Assembly (NCBI RefSeq): GCF_024204685.1
Contig: NZ_CP100350.1
Coordinates: 2,086,501 to 2,150,500 of the forward strand
Length of the DNA: 64,000 nucleotides
Direction of reading: 5' to 3'
From: Gilvimarinus sp. DA14
GTDB taxonomy: Bacteria > Pseudomonadota > Gammaproteobacteria > Pseudomonadales > Cellvibrionaceae
Of this stretch, positions 1 to 9,700 are shown piece by piece. The first letter of the stretch is position 1, and every line of letters begins with the position of its first letter. The translations under genes were made by a program, and so were the position numbers. Under the pieces are notes generated by a model, which was not told the DNA's origin, ran no database searches, and worked only from the letters and a program-made list of their open reading frames with translations.

Positions 1-1176
1 AACCACTTGGGTGATCAGGACAAGCACCTGCCCACCAATCACGGTTTTGATGAGTTCTTCGGCAACCTTTACCACCTGAACGCAGAAGAAGAGCCAGAAG
101 GTTATTACTATCCTAAAGACCCAGAGTTCCGCAAAAAATTTGGCCCTCGCGGCGTACTGCATTCAACCGCCGATGGCAAAATTGAAGACACCGGCCCGCT
201 GACCAAAAAGCGCATGGAAACTGCGGACGAAGAGTTTTTGTCAGCCGCTCTGGATTTTATTGATCGCGCGGTTAAACAAGACAAGCCTTTCTTTGTATGG
301 ATGAATACCACCCGCATGCATGTATGGACTCATCTGAAGGAAGAGTCTGTGGGCACCACCGGCATTGGCCTTTACCCTGACGGTATGGTTGAGCACGACA
401 AAACCGTTGGTGTACTACTGGACAAACTGGATGAGTTGAACATTGCCGATAATACTATCGTAATGTACTCCACTGATAATGGTGCCGAAACCATCAGCTG
501 GCCCGACGGCGGTACCACCCCGTTCCACGGTGAGAAAGGCACCACCTGGGAAGGCGGCCACCGTATTCCTCTAGTTGTTCGCTGGCCTGGTGTGATTGAG
601 CCCAACACCAAGATCAACGACATCATCTCTCACGAAGACTGGATGCCTACCTTCGCCGCCGCCGCAGGCGAGCCCGACTTGGTCAACAAGCTGAAGAAAG
701 GCTACCGCGCCAACGGCAAAAAGTGGAAGATTCATCCCGATGGCTACAACTTCATGCCTTATTTTAAAGGTGAAGCCGAAGCGCCTCGCAAAGAGATTTT
801 TTACTTTGGCGCTACTGGCGAGCTGAACGCTGTACGTTACCAGGATTGGAAAGTGCACTTCGCGACGTTGAAAGGTGGTATCAACACCGCCACTCGTGAA
901 ACGCCCGCCTGGCCACTGGTTATTAATCTGCGTGCCGATCCTTATCAAAAAGGAGCTTTGGAGTCCGAAATGTACCTGAAGTGGTATGCGGAAAACACCA
1001 TGTGGATTTTTGTACCCATTCAGATGGAAGTAGCTAAATTTCTGAAAACCATTCCTGAGTACCCCTTCCAGCCGGGTTCAAGCCTCAGCATGAGTAATAT
1101 CAGCTACAAAACTTTCGAGATGAAAGACGCCATGCAGCGCCTGGAAAACCTGGAAACCACAGTACCTCGTAACTGA
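1..1176 (+). CDS. Sulfatase (arylsulfatase family), 5'-truncated by the window edge
   Basis: C-terminal 391 codons of a sulfatase, a hydrolase of sulfate esters; in such bacteria these often act on sulfated glycans. The open frame runs in from base 1, reading N-H-L-G-D-Q-D-K-H-L-P, the conserved KNHLGD-type region, followed by HGFDEFFGNLYHLN. Further on come the metal/sulfate-binding motif STDNGAE and the GEKGTTWEGGHR segment around nucleotides 475-570, which carries the conserved Lys. The N-terminal part with the Cys/Ser-x-Pro-x-Arg formylglycine site lies outside the window, so the maturation type cannot be read. The TTG at base 7 is not a credible start. The substrate is unknown. A hairpin terminator follows the gene. 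Confidence 0.9.
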   Translation, partial: NHLGDQDKHLPTNHGFDEFFGNLYHLNAEEEPEGYYYPKDPEFRKKFGPRGVLHSTADGKIEDTGPLTKKRMETADEEFLSAALDFIDRAVKQDKPFFVWMNTTRMHVWTHLKEESVGTTGIGLYPDGMVEHDKTVGVLLDKLDELNIADNTIVMYSTDNGAETISWPDGGTTPFHGEKGTTWEGGHRIPLVVRWPGVIEPNTKINDIISHEDWMPTFAAAAGEPDLVNKLKKGYRANGKKWKIHPDGYNFMPYFKGEAEAPRKEIFYFGATGELNAVRYQDWKVHFATLKGGINTATRETPAWPLVINLRADPYQKGALESEMYLKWYAENTMWIFVPIQMEVAKFLKTIPEYPFQPGSSLSMSNISYKTFEMKDAMQRLENLETTVPRN

Positions 1177-1184
1177 GTTTTCAC

Positions 1185-1200
1185 TAAGCGTTAACGCTTA
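1185..1200. promoter_or_regulatory. 16-bp perfect palindrome after the sulfatase
   Basis: The sequence TAAGCGTTAACGCTTA is its own reverse complement. It lies between the sulfatase stop and the terminator hairpin. It has the size and symmetry of a repressor operator, but it sits downstream of a gene rather than in an obvious promoter, so its role is unknown. Confidence 0.35.
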
Positions 1201-1213
1201 GAAGGCCTGTAAT

Positions 1214-1240
1214 GCCCTGGCACAAAGCCAGGGCTTTTTT
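1214..1240 (+). terminator. Rho-independent terminator of the sulfatase gene
   Basis: A perfect 7-bp stem (GCCCTGG / CCAGGGC) with a 7-nt loop is followed directly by six T residues, 38 nt after the sulfatase stop codon. Confidence 0.85.
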
Positions 1241-1268
1241 GTTTCTGCCTATTGGTTAGGAAAATGAA

Positions 1269-1691
1269 ATGACAGAGTTTGAGATCTCTTATCTAACCAG
1301 CGAATCCCTGGACCGAATGTGGGACATTATGCAGTTCTGGGTCAGCATTACCTTCGGCCTGATCGCCATGTCGCATATTGCGCGTCGTCATTTAAACATT
1401 ATCTTGGTGGGCGCCGTCAGTCTGTTGTACTTACTTTTTTCTCTGTTTGTTTTTCGGGTGATTTATTTCAATCTGAAGGTCATGCAGGGCCACTTGATTG
1501 ACTTACGAGAGCTGGGAGAGCAAAATCTAAGCTCAGCGCAGCGCTATTTTATCGAATACTTTCCATCAGAGTTTGAGATTGGGGTAGGAGTCTTATTCGC
1601 CTTTGTGGGGCTGCTGGTGTGTGTTCTGCTGTTTCTTTGGCACAACACCATGGAGCAAAACAAAACCTTTCGCGATAAGCTGCGCAAATAA
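1269..1691 (+). CDS. Small membrane protein of unknown function
   Basis: A 140-residue protein that I do not recognise as a named family. It has three clear hydrophobic segments, near residues 20-38, 43-65 and 104-124. An intervening polar loop (about 66-103) carries charged residues, and the C-terminus is basic (QNKTFRDKLRK). It is probably an inner-membrane protein. A weak TTAGG precedes the ATG. It stands alone, between the sulfatase terminator and a convergent gene on the other strand. The start codon fits the hydrophobic profile, and coding potential is moderate to good. Confidence 0.6.
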   Translation: MTEFEISYLTSESLDRMWDIMQFWVSITFGLIAMSHIARRHLNIILVGAVSLLYLLFSLFVFRVIYFNLKVMQGHLIDLRELGEQNLSSAQRYFIEYFPSEFEIGVGVLFAFVGLLVCVLLFLWHNTMEQNKTFRDKLRK

Positions 1692-1777
1692 GGCGTGGAA
1701 TCACCCTTACCTCAAACTTCCTTGTCAGAGGTAAGAGCAATGTCTATCTATGGCAACAGCCTTATCGCCGGTGACTA

Positions 1778-2578
1778 TTACAGCTGATAGTTAAACTCGA
1801 TGCGCTGATCGCCATCGTCAAAGTCGACATTCTCGTTCCAATTGGCGAAATAGCGAACATTAAAACGCGGGGTAATTTGATAACTGAGCGCGAACTCGTG
1901 GGTGAGAATATCGCCATTGTCGCGGCCGTAGTAGTTGTCTTCGTAATTGTCAGAACCTGTGATGGTCGTTAACCAAAACGGGTTGTAGTTAATCCAAATT
2001 TTATCGGTAATGGCCAGCTTGGCGTACATACCGGCCAAACCGTAGAAACCCATAATCGAATAACCGCTATCGATAGAGCCATCGTCTTCTATTGCGTTCT
2101 CCCCCATGGATACACCAGCGCCCACCAGAGGGTATAAATTAACCGGTCCCATTTTGGGCAGAGCCTGCATAATACCGTAAGAGATATCAGCCGACTTTTC
2201 CGCCACCAGGTTCTGCTTTAAGTTAACCGTAGCGTCTATTTGTTTACCACGGCCTTTAGTCACATCCACGGTAAAATTACGAAAGCGAAATGAATCGACA
2301 GAATCGGTGGTGATATCTTCATCTCGCCACCCCAATGCATCACCGTAAATTCCCTTTACTTCAATCAAATTCATGCCCGCTGTCGTGGGGCTACCGGTAT
2401 CATAGGACTGACCCACTTTGAGGTTTAGGCCTTTATCGGTAATGCCCGCCCCCACCTGAGTGTAAATGGCAAGCGGGTCCGACATATCCTGAACCTCTCC
2501 TTCTTCAGCTGCCATGACAGTCGCAGAGAAACATGCCCATGCGCACAAAGCGCCTGTAGCCGCTAGTTGAATTTTCAT
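1778..2578 (-). CDS. Secreted, beta-barrel-like outer-membrane protein, unknown function
   Basis: A 266-residue protein with a typical signal peptide (MKIQLAATGALCAWACFSATVMA, cleavage near residue 23). The mature part alternates polar and aromatic residues with repeated Gly/Tyr/Asn-rich strands, and ends in a strand finishing FNYQL (QRIEFNYQL). This is the general pattern of a small outer-membrane beta-barrel. It is not assigned to a named porin or transporter family. A good ribosome-binding site (AAGGAAACACG) precedes the ATG. The gene is monocistronic, and the upstream MliC-like lipoprotein gene is on the same strand about 90 nt away. Confidence 0.65.
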   Translation of the reverse strand: MKIQLAATGALCAWACFSATVMAAEEGEVQDMSDPLAIYTQVGAGITDKGLNLKVGQSYDTGSPTTAGMNLIEVKGIYGDALGWRDEDITTDSVDSFRFRNFTVDVTKGRGKQIDATVNLKQNLVAEKSADISYGIMQALPKMGPVNLYPLVGAGVSMGENAIEDDGSIDSGYSIMGFYGLAGMYAKLAITDKIWINYNPFWLTTITGSDNYEDNYYGRDNGDILTHEFALSYQITPRFNVRYFANWNENVDFDDGDQRIEFNYQL

Positions 2579-2669
2579 CGTGTTTCCTTTTCCCTTGAAA
2601 ATGTAAACAAAAAACTTACCTGAGCACTAAAATCATACAGGCGCAATACGACGGATTAAAGCAACAACT

Positions 2670-3245
2670 CTAATTAGCACTGGGAGTACAAGCTTTGTAC
2701 AAAATTTTGTCGTCTTGTTGCACAATTGCCTCTGCCCCTTTAGCCCAAAATGTAATACTGCCGTCACTGTACTTCTCTCCCGAAGCGCTGGGTACTTTTT
2801 GCATTCGGTGCGCGGTGCGCGTTTGCGTATCCGAGAGCCAAATTTCATCCGCCTCCAGTTTTACCCGCATGTCACCGGCGCGATATTCACCGCGAAACAC
2901 TTTAAACGACTCGCCGCCCTGGCACTGGTAATCCGTCTGCTGATATTCGGCCGCAGCGGTTTCGCTGTCCAGGCAGCGCGGTTTTTTATAGGTCATACAG
3001 GCTTTGCGGGTACAGGCAGCCACCTCTGCATCCGGGGCGCGAGTGCAGGTATTGCAACCATCAAAAAAATGCCTGCATGAGGCAGGGATAATATCTTTCC
3101 AGCTCTCGGGCCCATAGCTTGGCGTTTTTTCCTCGGCCGTTGCCAGACCCGTGCTGGCAGCCGATTCTGTCTGCTGCGGTTGCTCCGGACTGCAGCCACC
3201 GAGCAATAGCGCCAGCAGGCCGCTGACCATCCAATATTTCATCAT
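2670..3245 (-). CDS. Lipoprotein with C-terminal MliC (C-type lysozyme inhibitor) domain
   Basis: A 191-residue lipoprotein with a signal peptide and lipobox LLGGC near residues 15-19. Residues about 50-95 form a Cys-rich segment (SCRHFFDGCNTCTR...AACTRKACMTYKKPRC) with at least seven cysteines. Residues about 107-188 match the MliC pattern: YQCQGGESFKVF at the start, SGEKYSDGSITFWAKGAEA, and a final YKAC. The SGxxY and FWxKGxxA signature is what inhibits C-type lysozymes in known MliC proteins. The predicted role is periplasmic or outer-membrane protection against lysozyme. GGAG lies 8 nt before the chosen ATG. The Cys-rich insertion between lipid anchor and inhibitor domain is unusual for MliC. 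Confidence 0.75.
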   Translation of the reverse strand: MMKYWMVSGLLALLLGGCSPEQPQQTESAASTGLATAEEKTPSYGPESWKDIIPASCRHFFDGCNTCTRAPDAEVAACTRKACMTYKKPRCLDSETAAAEYQQTDYQCQGGESFKVFRGEYRAGDMRVKLEADEIWLSDTQTRTAHRMQKVPSASGEKYSDGSITFWAKGAEAIVQQDDKILYKACTPSAN

Positions 3246-3339
3246 AATAAGATCTCCATAACTGTCCGTCTGGATTTATAGCATTTATAGCCACTGAGTG
3301 TGAGTCTATGTTTATACTTAGGAGAACTTCTCCGCCAAA

Positions 3340-5070
3340 ATGATCAACAAAGTGCAATACTTAACACTTCACGGCCTTCGGCTAACCCGATGGCCAGCTG
3401 CAATTGTTTTCCTGCTGGCCATGCTAATAGCCAGCAGCATGGGGCAGGCGGCGCAGAACCTGGCCGAGCTCGATGCTGAGTATCTGAGCTCAGAAAAGCG
3501 ACTGAATCTGGAGCAGGCCGAAAGCGCTGCGCAATGGCAAAGCTTTAACGCCGCTCAGATGAACCAGGGTATTAGCAACCGGGATTATTGGATCCGTTTT
3601 ACCCTTGCCAACTCGACAGAGCGCCCGCAAGTGCGTTTTTTGGTAAGCCAAACCAGTTATTTGGATAACCTCAATGTAATCTATTCAGCGGCGGATGGTT
3701 CGCTTAGAAGTATCGAGCTATCGGACCGCCAGCCCTTTGCCTCCCGTGCAATTGATCACCGTACCCTGGTGGCGCCCATAGAGCTGCCCGCCAGAGCCCA
3801 GACTCAGGTATACGTGCAAGCCTATAACCAAAAGCCGGATTCGGTCACGCTGGGATTTCGCCTGTTCAATGAGCGCGAGTTTCGCCAGCTGCAGCAACGC
3901 GATTACACCGCCCTGGGGATATTCTACGGCGCACTGGCAATTTTAGTGATTATGTCTCTGGTGTTTGCCGTTATGCTGCGCCAGCTCAACGCGCTCTACT
4001 ATGCGTTGTTTTTGCTCGCCACGGCACTGATGTGGCTGCCACTCAACGGTTTGGGATTTCAGTGGCTGTGGCCCAAGGCCGTCTACTGGCACAACGAGGG
4101 CTTTCACCTTAGCTACTTGGTATTTGTGTTTTTTGCGCTGCAATTCAGTAAAAACTTTCTCCAACTGGCGCACTTAAGCCCGAAGCTTTTACGGGTGTTC
4201 AACGCTGTGCAGTGGGTGGCGTTAGTAACCGCTGCCATACGCCTTGCGGGGTTTTACTTACCCGTGCTGGTGCTGTCGTTTGCGCTGCTGGTGGTGCTGG
4301 GTATTATTATTCCCCTGGCCAGTGCGGTGGTGTGGCGACGCGGCTTAGGCTATGCCTTTTGGAGCCTACTTGCCTGGCTGCTCTACGCCGCCGGGCTCAT
4401 TACCAGCATAATCAGCGCCGCCACCCAGTGGTTACCCTGGGGCATGACACCCCTACTTATGGTGCAAACCGCCAGTATGCTGGAAAGCATGTTTTTAATG
4501 ATCGGCATGGCCACCTGGCTGGTCAGCCTAGAGCTGGATAGGCAAAAGGCTCTGAGCCTGGCGAATGAAGATCCGCTCACCGGCCTCGGTAACCGGCGCT
4601 GCCTGCAGGCGGCATTTGAGCAGAGCAAGTCCAGCCCAGAGCAGGATACCCGTCCATCGTATTTGATTATGATCGATTTGGATTACTTTAAAGCTATCAA
4701 TGACACCTATGGTCACGACGCCGGCGACCAGGTGCTGCGCGAGGTGGGACAACTGTTAAAACGCAGCTGTCGTGAAGAAGATGTGGTAACCCGCTACGGC
4801 GGCGAAGAGTTTGCCATTTTGTTGCGCGCGGCAGATCAAAACAGAGCACTTGCCATTGCCGAGAGAATTCGACAAGAATTTTCTGCCACGCCAACCCGCT
4901 ATCGCCATCACGAAATTGCGCACACGTTATGCTGCGGCATCGCCGAGGTTTCCAACCCACAATGGCAACCCAGTGCCCAGGAGATGATGCGCCACGCCGA
5001 CGAGGCCCTGTACCAGGCCAAAGCAGCCGGGCGCAATCAGAACCATGTCTACCAACCACCAGGCAGCTGA
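3340..5070 (+). CDS. Membrane diguanylate cyclase, 7TMR-DISM plus GGDEF
   Basis: A 576-residue protein predicted to make cyclic di-GMP. In order it has an N-terminal signal or anchor (residues about 18-36), an extracytoplasmic 7TMR-DISM-type sensor domain (about 40-175, beta-rich, with the QTSYLDNLNVIY segment), seven hydrophobic segments (about 188-400), and a GGDEF domain (about 410-570). The active-site motif is GGEEF at residues 487-491 and looks intact. An inhibitory I-site RxxD (REED) lies exactly five residues before it at 478-481, so product inhibition is likely. The stimulus is unknown; DISM extracellular domains are often thought to bind carbohydrate-like ligands. The gene is divergent from the MliC lipoprotein, with 94 bp between them. 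Confidence 0.9.
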   Translation: MINKVQYLTLHGLRLTRWPAAIVFLLAMLIASSMGQAAQNLAELDAEYLSSEKRLNLEQAESAAQWQSFNAAQMNQGISNRDYWIRFTLANSTERPQVRFLVSQTSYLDNLNVIYSAADGSLRSIELSDRQPFASRAIDHRTLVAPIELPARAQTQVYVQAYNQKPDSVTLGFRLFNEREFRQLQQRDYTALGIFYGALAILVIMSLVFAVMLRQLNALYYALFLLATALMWLPLNGLGFQWLWPKAVYWHNEGFHLSYLVFVFFALQFSKNFLQLAHLSPKLLRVFNAVQWVALVTAAIRLAGFYLPVLVLSFALLVVLGIIIPLASAVVWRRGLGYAFWSLLAWLLYAAGLITSIISAATQWLPWGMTPLLMVQTASMLESMFLMIGMATWLVSLELDRQKALSLANEDPLTGLGNRRCLQAAFEQSKSSPEQDTRPSYLIMIDLDYFKAINDTYGHDAGDQVLREVGQLLKRSCREEDVVTRYGGEEFAILLRAADQNRALAIAERIRQEFSATPTRYRHHEIAHTLCCGIAEVSNPQWQPSAQEMMRHADEALYQAKAAGRNQNHVYQPPGS

Positions 5071-5122
5071 CTTCGGCGCTTCCGATAGGCCGAAGTCACT
5101 AATAATGATTGCCTCAATATTC

Positions 5123-5150
5123 TTATTGCTTATACTGAAAACGTTATAAT
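5123..5150 (+). promoter_or_regulatory. Possible sigma-70 promoter of the upstream AraC-type gene
   Basis: A perfect -10 hexamer TATAAT at 5145-5150 lies 16 nt after a weak -35 (TTATTG, 5123-5128) in an AT-rich stretch. This would give a leader of about 120 nt before the AraC-type gene at 5277. It was assigned by eye only. Confidence 0.35.
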
Positions 5151-5276
5151 AAAAATTCTCTAAACCCTGACTCAAACCAAGACTGTTGTTTTATGCAGGC
5201 CCAGTAGCCTCGATTTACCATCGCGCCTTACACTTCGCCCGCAAAGCCGCAGCTTCATTATAAAAATAGCCATCCT

Positions 5277-6422
5277 ATGGAAGCATATATATTCAATTTT
5301 CACGATGTCGTGCTGTTTATGACGATCATCGAATGCATTATGTTGGCGCTGTTTCAGTGGGCGCTCCCCACCGGCCGCCACCTATCCAGCACTATGCTGA
5401 TCAGCTTTTTGCTATCCACCAGTATTCACAGTGGGTGCGTGCTGCTGCTGTGGAACGATATGGTCCACACCACGGACTTTTTTGACCTGAAAGTTATTCC
5501 CTATTTGTTAATGCTAGCCACTTTGCTCAAGGGGCCAGCGCTGTACTTTTACGTTGCCTCGCTCACCGAGCAAGAATTTAAGCTCAAGCGCGTACACCTG
5601 CTGCACTTAGCACCGCTGGCCATTAGCTGGCTGTTGTTACTGGCGTTTGGCTTAGACAGCGATGCCATGCGCTGGCGCAGCGAGGGCCAGACGGATACCG
5701 CCACCGCGGTGGTCAACTTTCTCTGGCACAGCTCTAAGGTCATCCCCTTTATTTACGGCCTAGCTTCCGTCTACTTGGTGCGCCACTATTACCAGTCACT
5801 GAAAGATCAATACTCATCCATTTCCAGTAGTGAGCCGGGCTGGCTTAGCGTACTAACGATTGGTTTTTTGCTCAGCTGGGCATTTTCGCTGTTTGTTCAT
5901 ATCAGCGCGCAGTTCGTCTCAGAGCAAATGTCGAACTACTTAGGCATATCCGAAAACTACGTTATCTTTGTGCTGATTAACGGACTTTTCGCCTACAGCG
6001 CCGCCTATGCCCATCGGGTACTGACCACCAAGCCGATCGCCAGTAAAGAGGTCCTACCGGAGCAACCCGACGACAGCGCGATTGATAAAGTCCGCAAAGG
6101 CATGGAGGTAGAGCAGTTATACCTGGAGCAGAACCTGAATATTGAAGAGTTCTCCAACCGCATCGACTTGCCGGTGCGCGACGTCTCGGGAGTGATTAAT
6201 AAGCACTTTGGCACCAACTTCTTTGAGTTTATGAACTCTTACCGGGTGGAGGAAGCCAAGCGCCTGCTCGCCGACCCTGCCCATAGCAATATGACTATTC
6301 TGGATATTCTGCTGCAGGCCGGGTTTAACAGTAAGTCTGCGTTCCATCGCTTCTTTAAACGCTTAGTGGGCATGTCGCCATCGGAATATCGCAAGCAGCA
6401 GACTCAGAAAAAAAGCGCCTGA
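5277..6422 (+). CDS. Membrane-anchored AraC-family transcriptional regulator
   Basis: A 381-residue regulator. The N-terminal about 240 residues contain seven hydrophobic segments, starting with FHDVVLFMTIIECIMLALFQ. The C-terminal about 110 residues form an AraC-type DNA-binding domain with two helix-turn-helix units, ending in the diagnostic stretch ILDILLQAGFNSKSAFHRFFKRLVGMSPSEYR. The DNA-binding part is therefore tethered to the inner membrane. It is a clear paralogue of the regulator at 12278-13411, sharing the FNxHD N-terminus and a near-identical HTH. The two flank the GH16-di-haem gene, which suggests control of the glycan locus. The ligand is unknown. Confidence 0.88.
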   Translation: MEAYIFNFHDVVLFMTIIECIMLALFQWALPTGRHLSSTMLISFLLSTSIHSGCVLLLWNDMVHTTDFFDLKVIPYLLMLATLLKGPALYFYVASLTEQEFKLKRVHLLHLAPLAISWLLLLAFGLDSDAMRWRSEGQTDTATAVVNFLWHSSKVIPFIYGLASVYLVRHYYQSLKDQYSSISSSEPGWLSVLTIGFLLSWAFSLFVHISAQFVSEQMSNYLGISENYVIFVLINGLFAYSAAYAHRVLTTKPIASKEVLPEQPDDSAIDKVRKGMEVEQLYLEQNLNIEEFSNRIDLPVRDVSGVINKHFGTNFFEFMNSYRVEEAKRLLADPAHSNMTILDILLQAGFNSKSAFHRFFKRLVGMSPSEYRKQQTQKKSA

Positions 6423-6468
6423 ACGCAGAACGCAGCATCAGTGCTCGCTGTACAAGCAGACATAAAAA

Positions 6469-6490
6469 AGCCCTCCCGAACGGGAGGGCT
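6469..6490 (-). terminator. Strong hairpin terminator, minus-strand orientation
   Basis: A perfect 10-bp stem (AGCCCTCCCG / CGGGAGGGCT) with a 2-nt spacer. Six A residues flank it at 6464-6469, which read as a T run on the minus strand. It therefore ends transcription arriving from the GH16 gene about 270 nt away, or from a shorter transcript starting in the gap. It may also help insulate the plus-strand AraC gene. Confidence 0.75.
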
Positions 6491-6757
6491 GAAAGGAGAG
6501 TCAGTTATATTCGCAGACTCGCTATGACAGTCACCTGACGGGACTTGGCAACCAAGCCCAAACTGTCAATACCGTGAACGTAATCCGGTTACCCGGTTGC
6601 CCATACATTCACTCGATCACTATCGCCTGCTTTTTCTTTACGATCGTCCCACCTTGTAAAACTGGCACCGCTTGTTTTTGGTCTTCAGCCAGTTTCCAGA
6701 GAGCCCTGCGCGCCTCACTTTCAACAAAACTAAGTGGGACGCACCAGGGCGCAACGC
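6491..6757. other. Gene-free gap with two copies of the GTGGGACG motif
   Basis: No credible coding sequence was found here. Two copies of the word also found upstream of the receptor and GH16 genes are present in opposite orientation: CAAGGTGGGACG on the minus strand at about 6646-6657, and CTAAGTGGGACG on the plus strand at about 6730-6741. A short GC-rich repeat (GGTTACCCGGTTGCCC) lies near 6586-6601. The stretch could be the 3' untranslated region of the GH16 gene or hold a small RNA ending at the 6469-6490 hairpin. Neither is shown. Confidence 0.4.
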
Positions 6758-9700
6758 TTACAAGGATTCGATAAACGCCAGCAAGTTATTGCGAGCACCA
6801 ACCGAAAGCGCATCGTAAGATTGCTTAGAGGCTAACGCCTCGCCGCCGTGCCAACGTATGGCTTCATCGATAGTACGTGCGCGACCGTCGTGCAGGAAGT
6901 TGGCGTCGGGTGTGCAATATTCATAGCCATCCAAGCCGAACGCATCCCAACCACGGTTGCCCGCCACGCCACCGGTCACACAGGCCGATAAACCCACACC
7001 CCACAAGGGCGCGGTACGCCATTCACTGCCACTGGCCTCACCTTCACCTAAGTTATCAGCCAGGCCAGGCCCCATATCGTGCAGCAGCATATCGGTATAA
7101 GGGCGAATGGTTTGATCGCGCAGCTCCGCCAACGGATGATACTGGCTGGTTTGATGCGTGGGCGTGTGGCAATCGGTACAACCGATTTGCGCAAAGGTCT
7201 GCTCACCGCTCAACACCGCCGGGTCATCGTAGTTGCGCTGCGGCCGAACGCCCAGCAGCGAGACATACTTCACTAGGTTGTCCACATGTGTATCATCGAT
7301 TTCCGCACCCGATGGACCACAGTCGCTTTGCTGGGGACCACAATCCGGGCTAGGCATAGCGTTGGTCATTACACCCATATCGGTGTTAAACGCTTGCACC
7401 ACCTGATGCTTAACGCTGGCGGTACCTGCCTTGTAACCAAAGCGGCCCAGGCGGGTTTGCCCGGTTTCAGGATCGGTCACACGGTTAGCGCGGCCCGAAA
7501 TACCATCACCGTCGGCATCGTTAGGATCTTCCATGGCCAAAATATCCGCCTCGGGGATGGCCTCGAGCAAACCTATACCATTTAAATTAGGTGCCAAGCG
7601 CGCCGAGAAGGCCTCAGGTGTGCCGGTATCGAACACATAGTTAGGCGAGCGCAGGCCGCCAGCTTCGGTCCAAAAGTCGATGGCCACCGCGCCTTCGCCC
7701 ATAACACCCCCGGCGTTGGCAGGCTGGAGTACACGCCCACGCAGCGGGTCGGGGTTGCCATTGGCATCGCCAATTTTAAACACCCAGCGATCCAGTGGCT
7801 CGTCGTCATCGGCCACCGAGGCGCGACCGTTGCGTACGTGGCAACCCGAGCAACGCTCGTGGATATAGTGCGTATCCGATTGACCCACCATGGGCGCAAA
7901 AACACCATTTTCCGCATTTTCGTCGTGGCTGCCATCGACAAACGAGGTGTGATGCACCCGACGCCCCAACACAAAGGGCTGACCGTTTTCATAGCCCAAG
8001 TTAGTTGCCATTTGCTGAAAGTGGCCATCGGGTTCGGCAGTCATCTGCACATGAAGGGTTGTATCACCACCCATGCGGGCTTTTTCGGGTACAGGTATGG
8101 AATCGCGCTGCAAATAATTGCCCGATACAAACTCCACCTTGTCCGTTACATCCCAGGGCACTAAGCCTTCACCCACAATGTACAGGTAGGTGGTGCCGTA
8201 ATAATTGGCGCGGCCACGGGGTACACCCGCATCCAGGAACTGGCTGATTTCAAATTCCAGCTTATCGCCCACTTGGATTGGGCGGCCTTCACGGCAGTTC
8301 CAGCTTTCTTCTTTCCAGTAATTCACGTTGTCGTTGGTTTGCATCACCCCGTTGCCGCAGTATTGCGCCAAGGTGTTTAAACCTTCATACCACCAGCGGT
8401 TTTCCGCTTCGGTATCGGACAACTTGAACTCGGTGCGCACATTCATACGAATGGAGTCACCGCCTTTCGCCACGTAGTCGATAATTTCGATGGCAGCGGT
8501 GCGATCTTCCCAATAGAACGTCAGGTAATGATCGTAGGCCTGGAAGTGGTTCTCTTTAGCGTGTCGATCGCGAGCGCGGTCGGCAAAACGCGTGACCAAG
8601 GCGTCGCCGCGGTCGTAACTGATCACCGGCTCAAGGGGGGTATTTTGATCAAACAAAGGCACGACTTGAGCACCGGGCGTCAAGGTCACCGCGCAGCCGT
8701 TGGCATCCACATTCGTACCAGCTGGTGTGCCTGGGCACTGATCTTGACCATCGACAACACCATCGCCATCACTGTCGGTGGGGGTCGGGTCCGGATCGGG
8801 GTCTGGGTCTGGATTAGAACCGCCACCCAGAGTCAAGCTGGCCCAAGGTGAGTCCACAGCGCCTCCCAAGTTTGCATCCCAGTAGGTGAAGCTGTACTCC
8901 ACTACATCACCGCTGGCTAAACCGCTCACAGAGTAACTATTGCGACCGGCGTTCTGAACCATAGCGACGTTCACTTGGCCGCCGCCATTAATTGTGTAGT
9001 GCAAATCAGCCCAATCAGGCGTATTGAGATAAAACTCAACGGCGCCGCCCGCCTGCTCGGTGGCGCCATAACTACCACCACCGCCATTATTGTTGGTTAT
9101 CACACAACCGCTGGCATCAACCTGAGACCCCGCAGCCGTTCCGGCACACAGATCTTTGTCATCTGTAACGCCGTCGCCATCGCTGTCACCAAACACCTGA
9201 CAACCCGCGCTGTCCACGCTGGCGCCTGCCGGGGTGTTGGGGCACGCATCCGCGCCGTCGCTCACACCGTCGCCATCACTATCACTCACGCCGGTACCGG
9301 GTGTTAGGGCCAGCCAGTTCACGTTAAACGGGGCGCTCTCGACATTCAGGCGAACATTTGCCACACCATTGGCGACAGTGATTGATCCGAGGTTTACGGT
9401 TGTCCAGCTCTGCCAACCGCCGGTATCGCCCACCGATACTGCACCGGTTGAGGCGCCATTCGCGCTGACGCTGATACTGCCCCCGGCCCCCTGAGAAGCC
9501 AGGCGTGCGGTCACCTCATAGGTGCCACCGGCCAGCTCAGCGTTAAACTCAAGCCATTCACCGGCGGCCGTCCAGCCCACGTTATGGCCCCCGCCGGTGT
9601 CCGTGGTCGCCTCGATATCCACATCATCGCTGCGATAAACGGCCCCGTCGTTACCGGGGGTGGTGTCGTAGTAATTGAGGTAGTCTTCCGCCTGCAACTG

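Noticed and set aside
6574-6774. 66-codon frame next to the GH16 3' end
   Set aside because: It lacks a start signal and overlaps the end of the GH16 gene. The Cys/Phe-rich read-out resembles no family.
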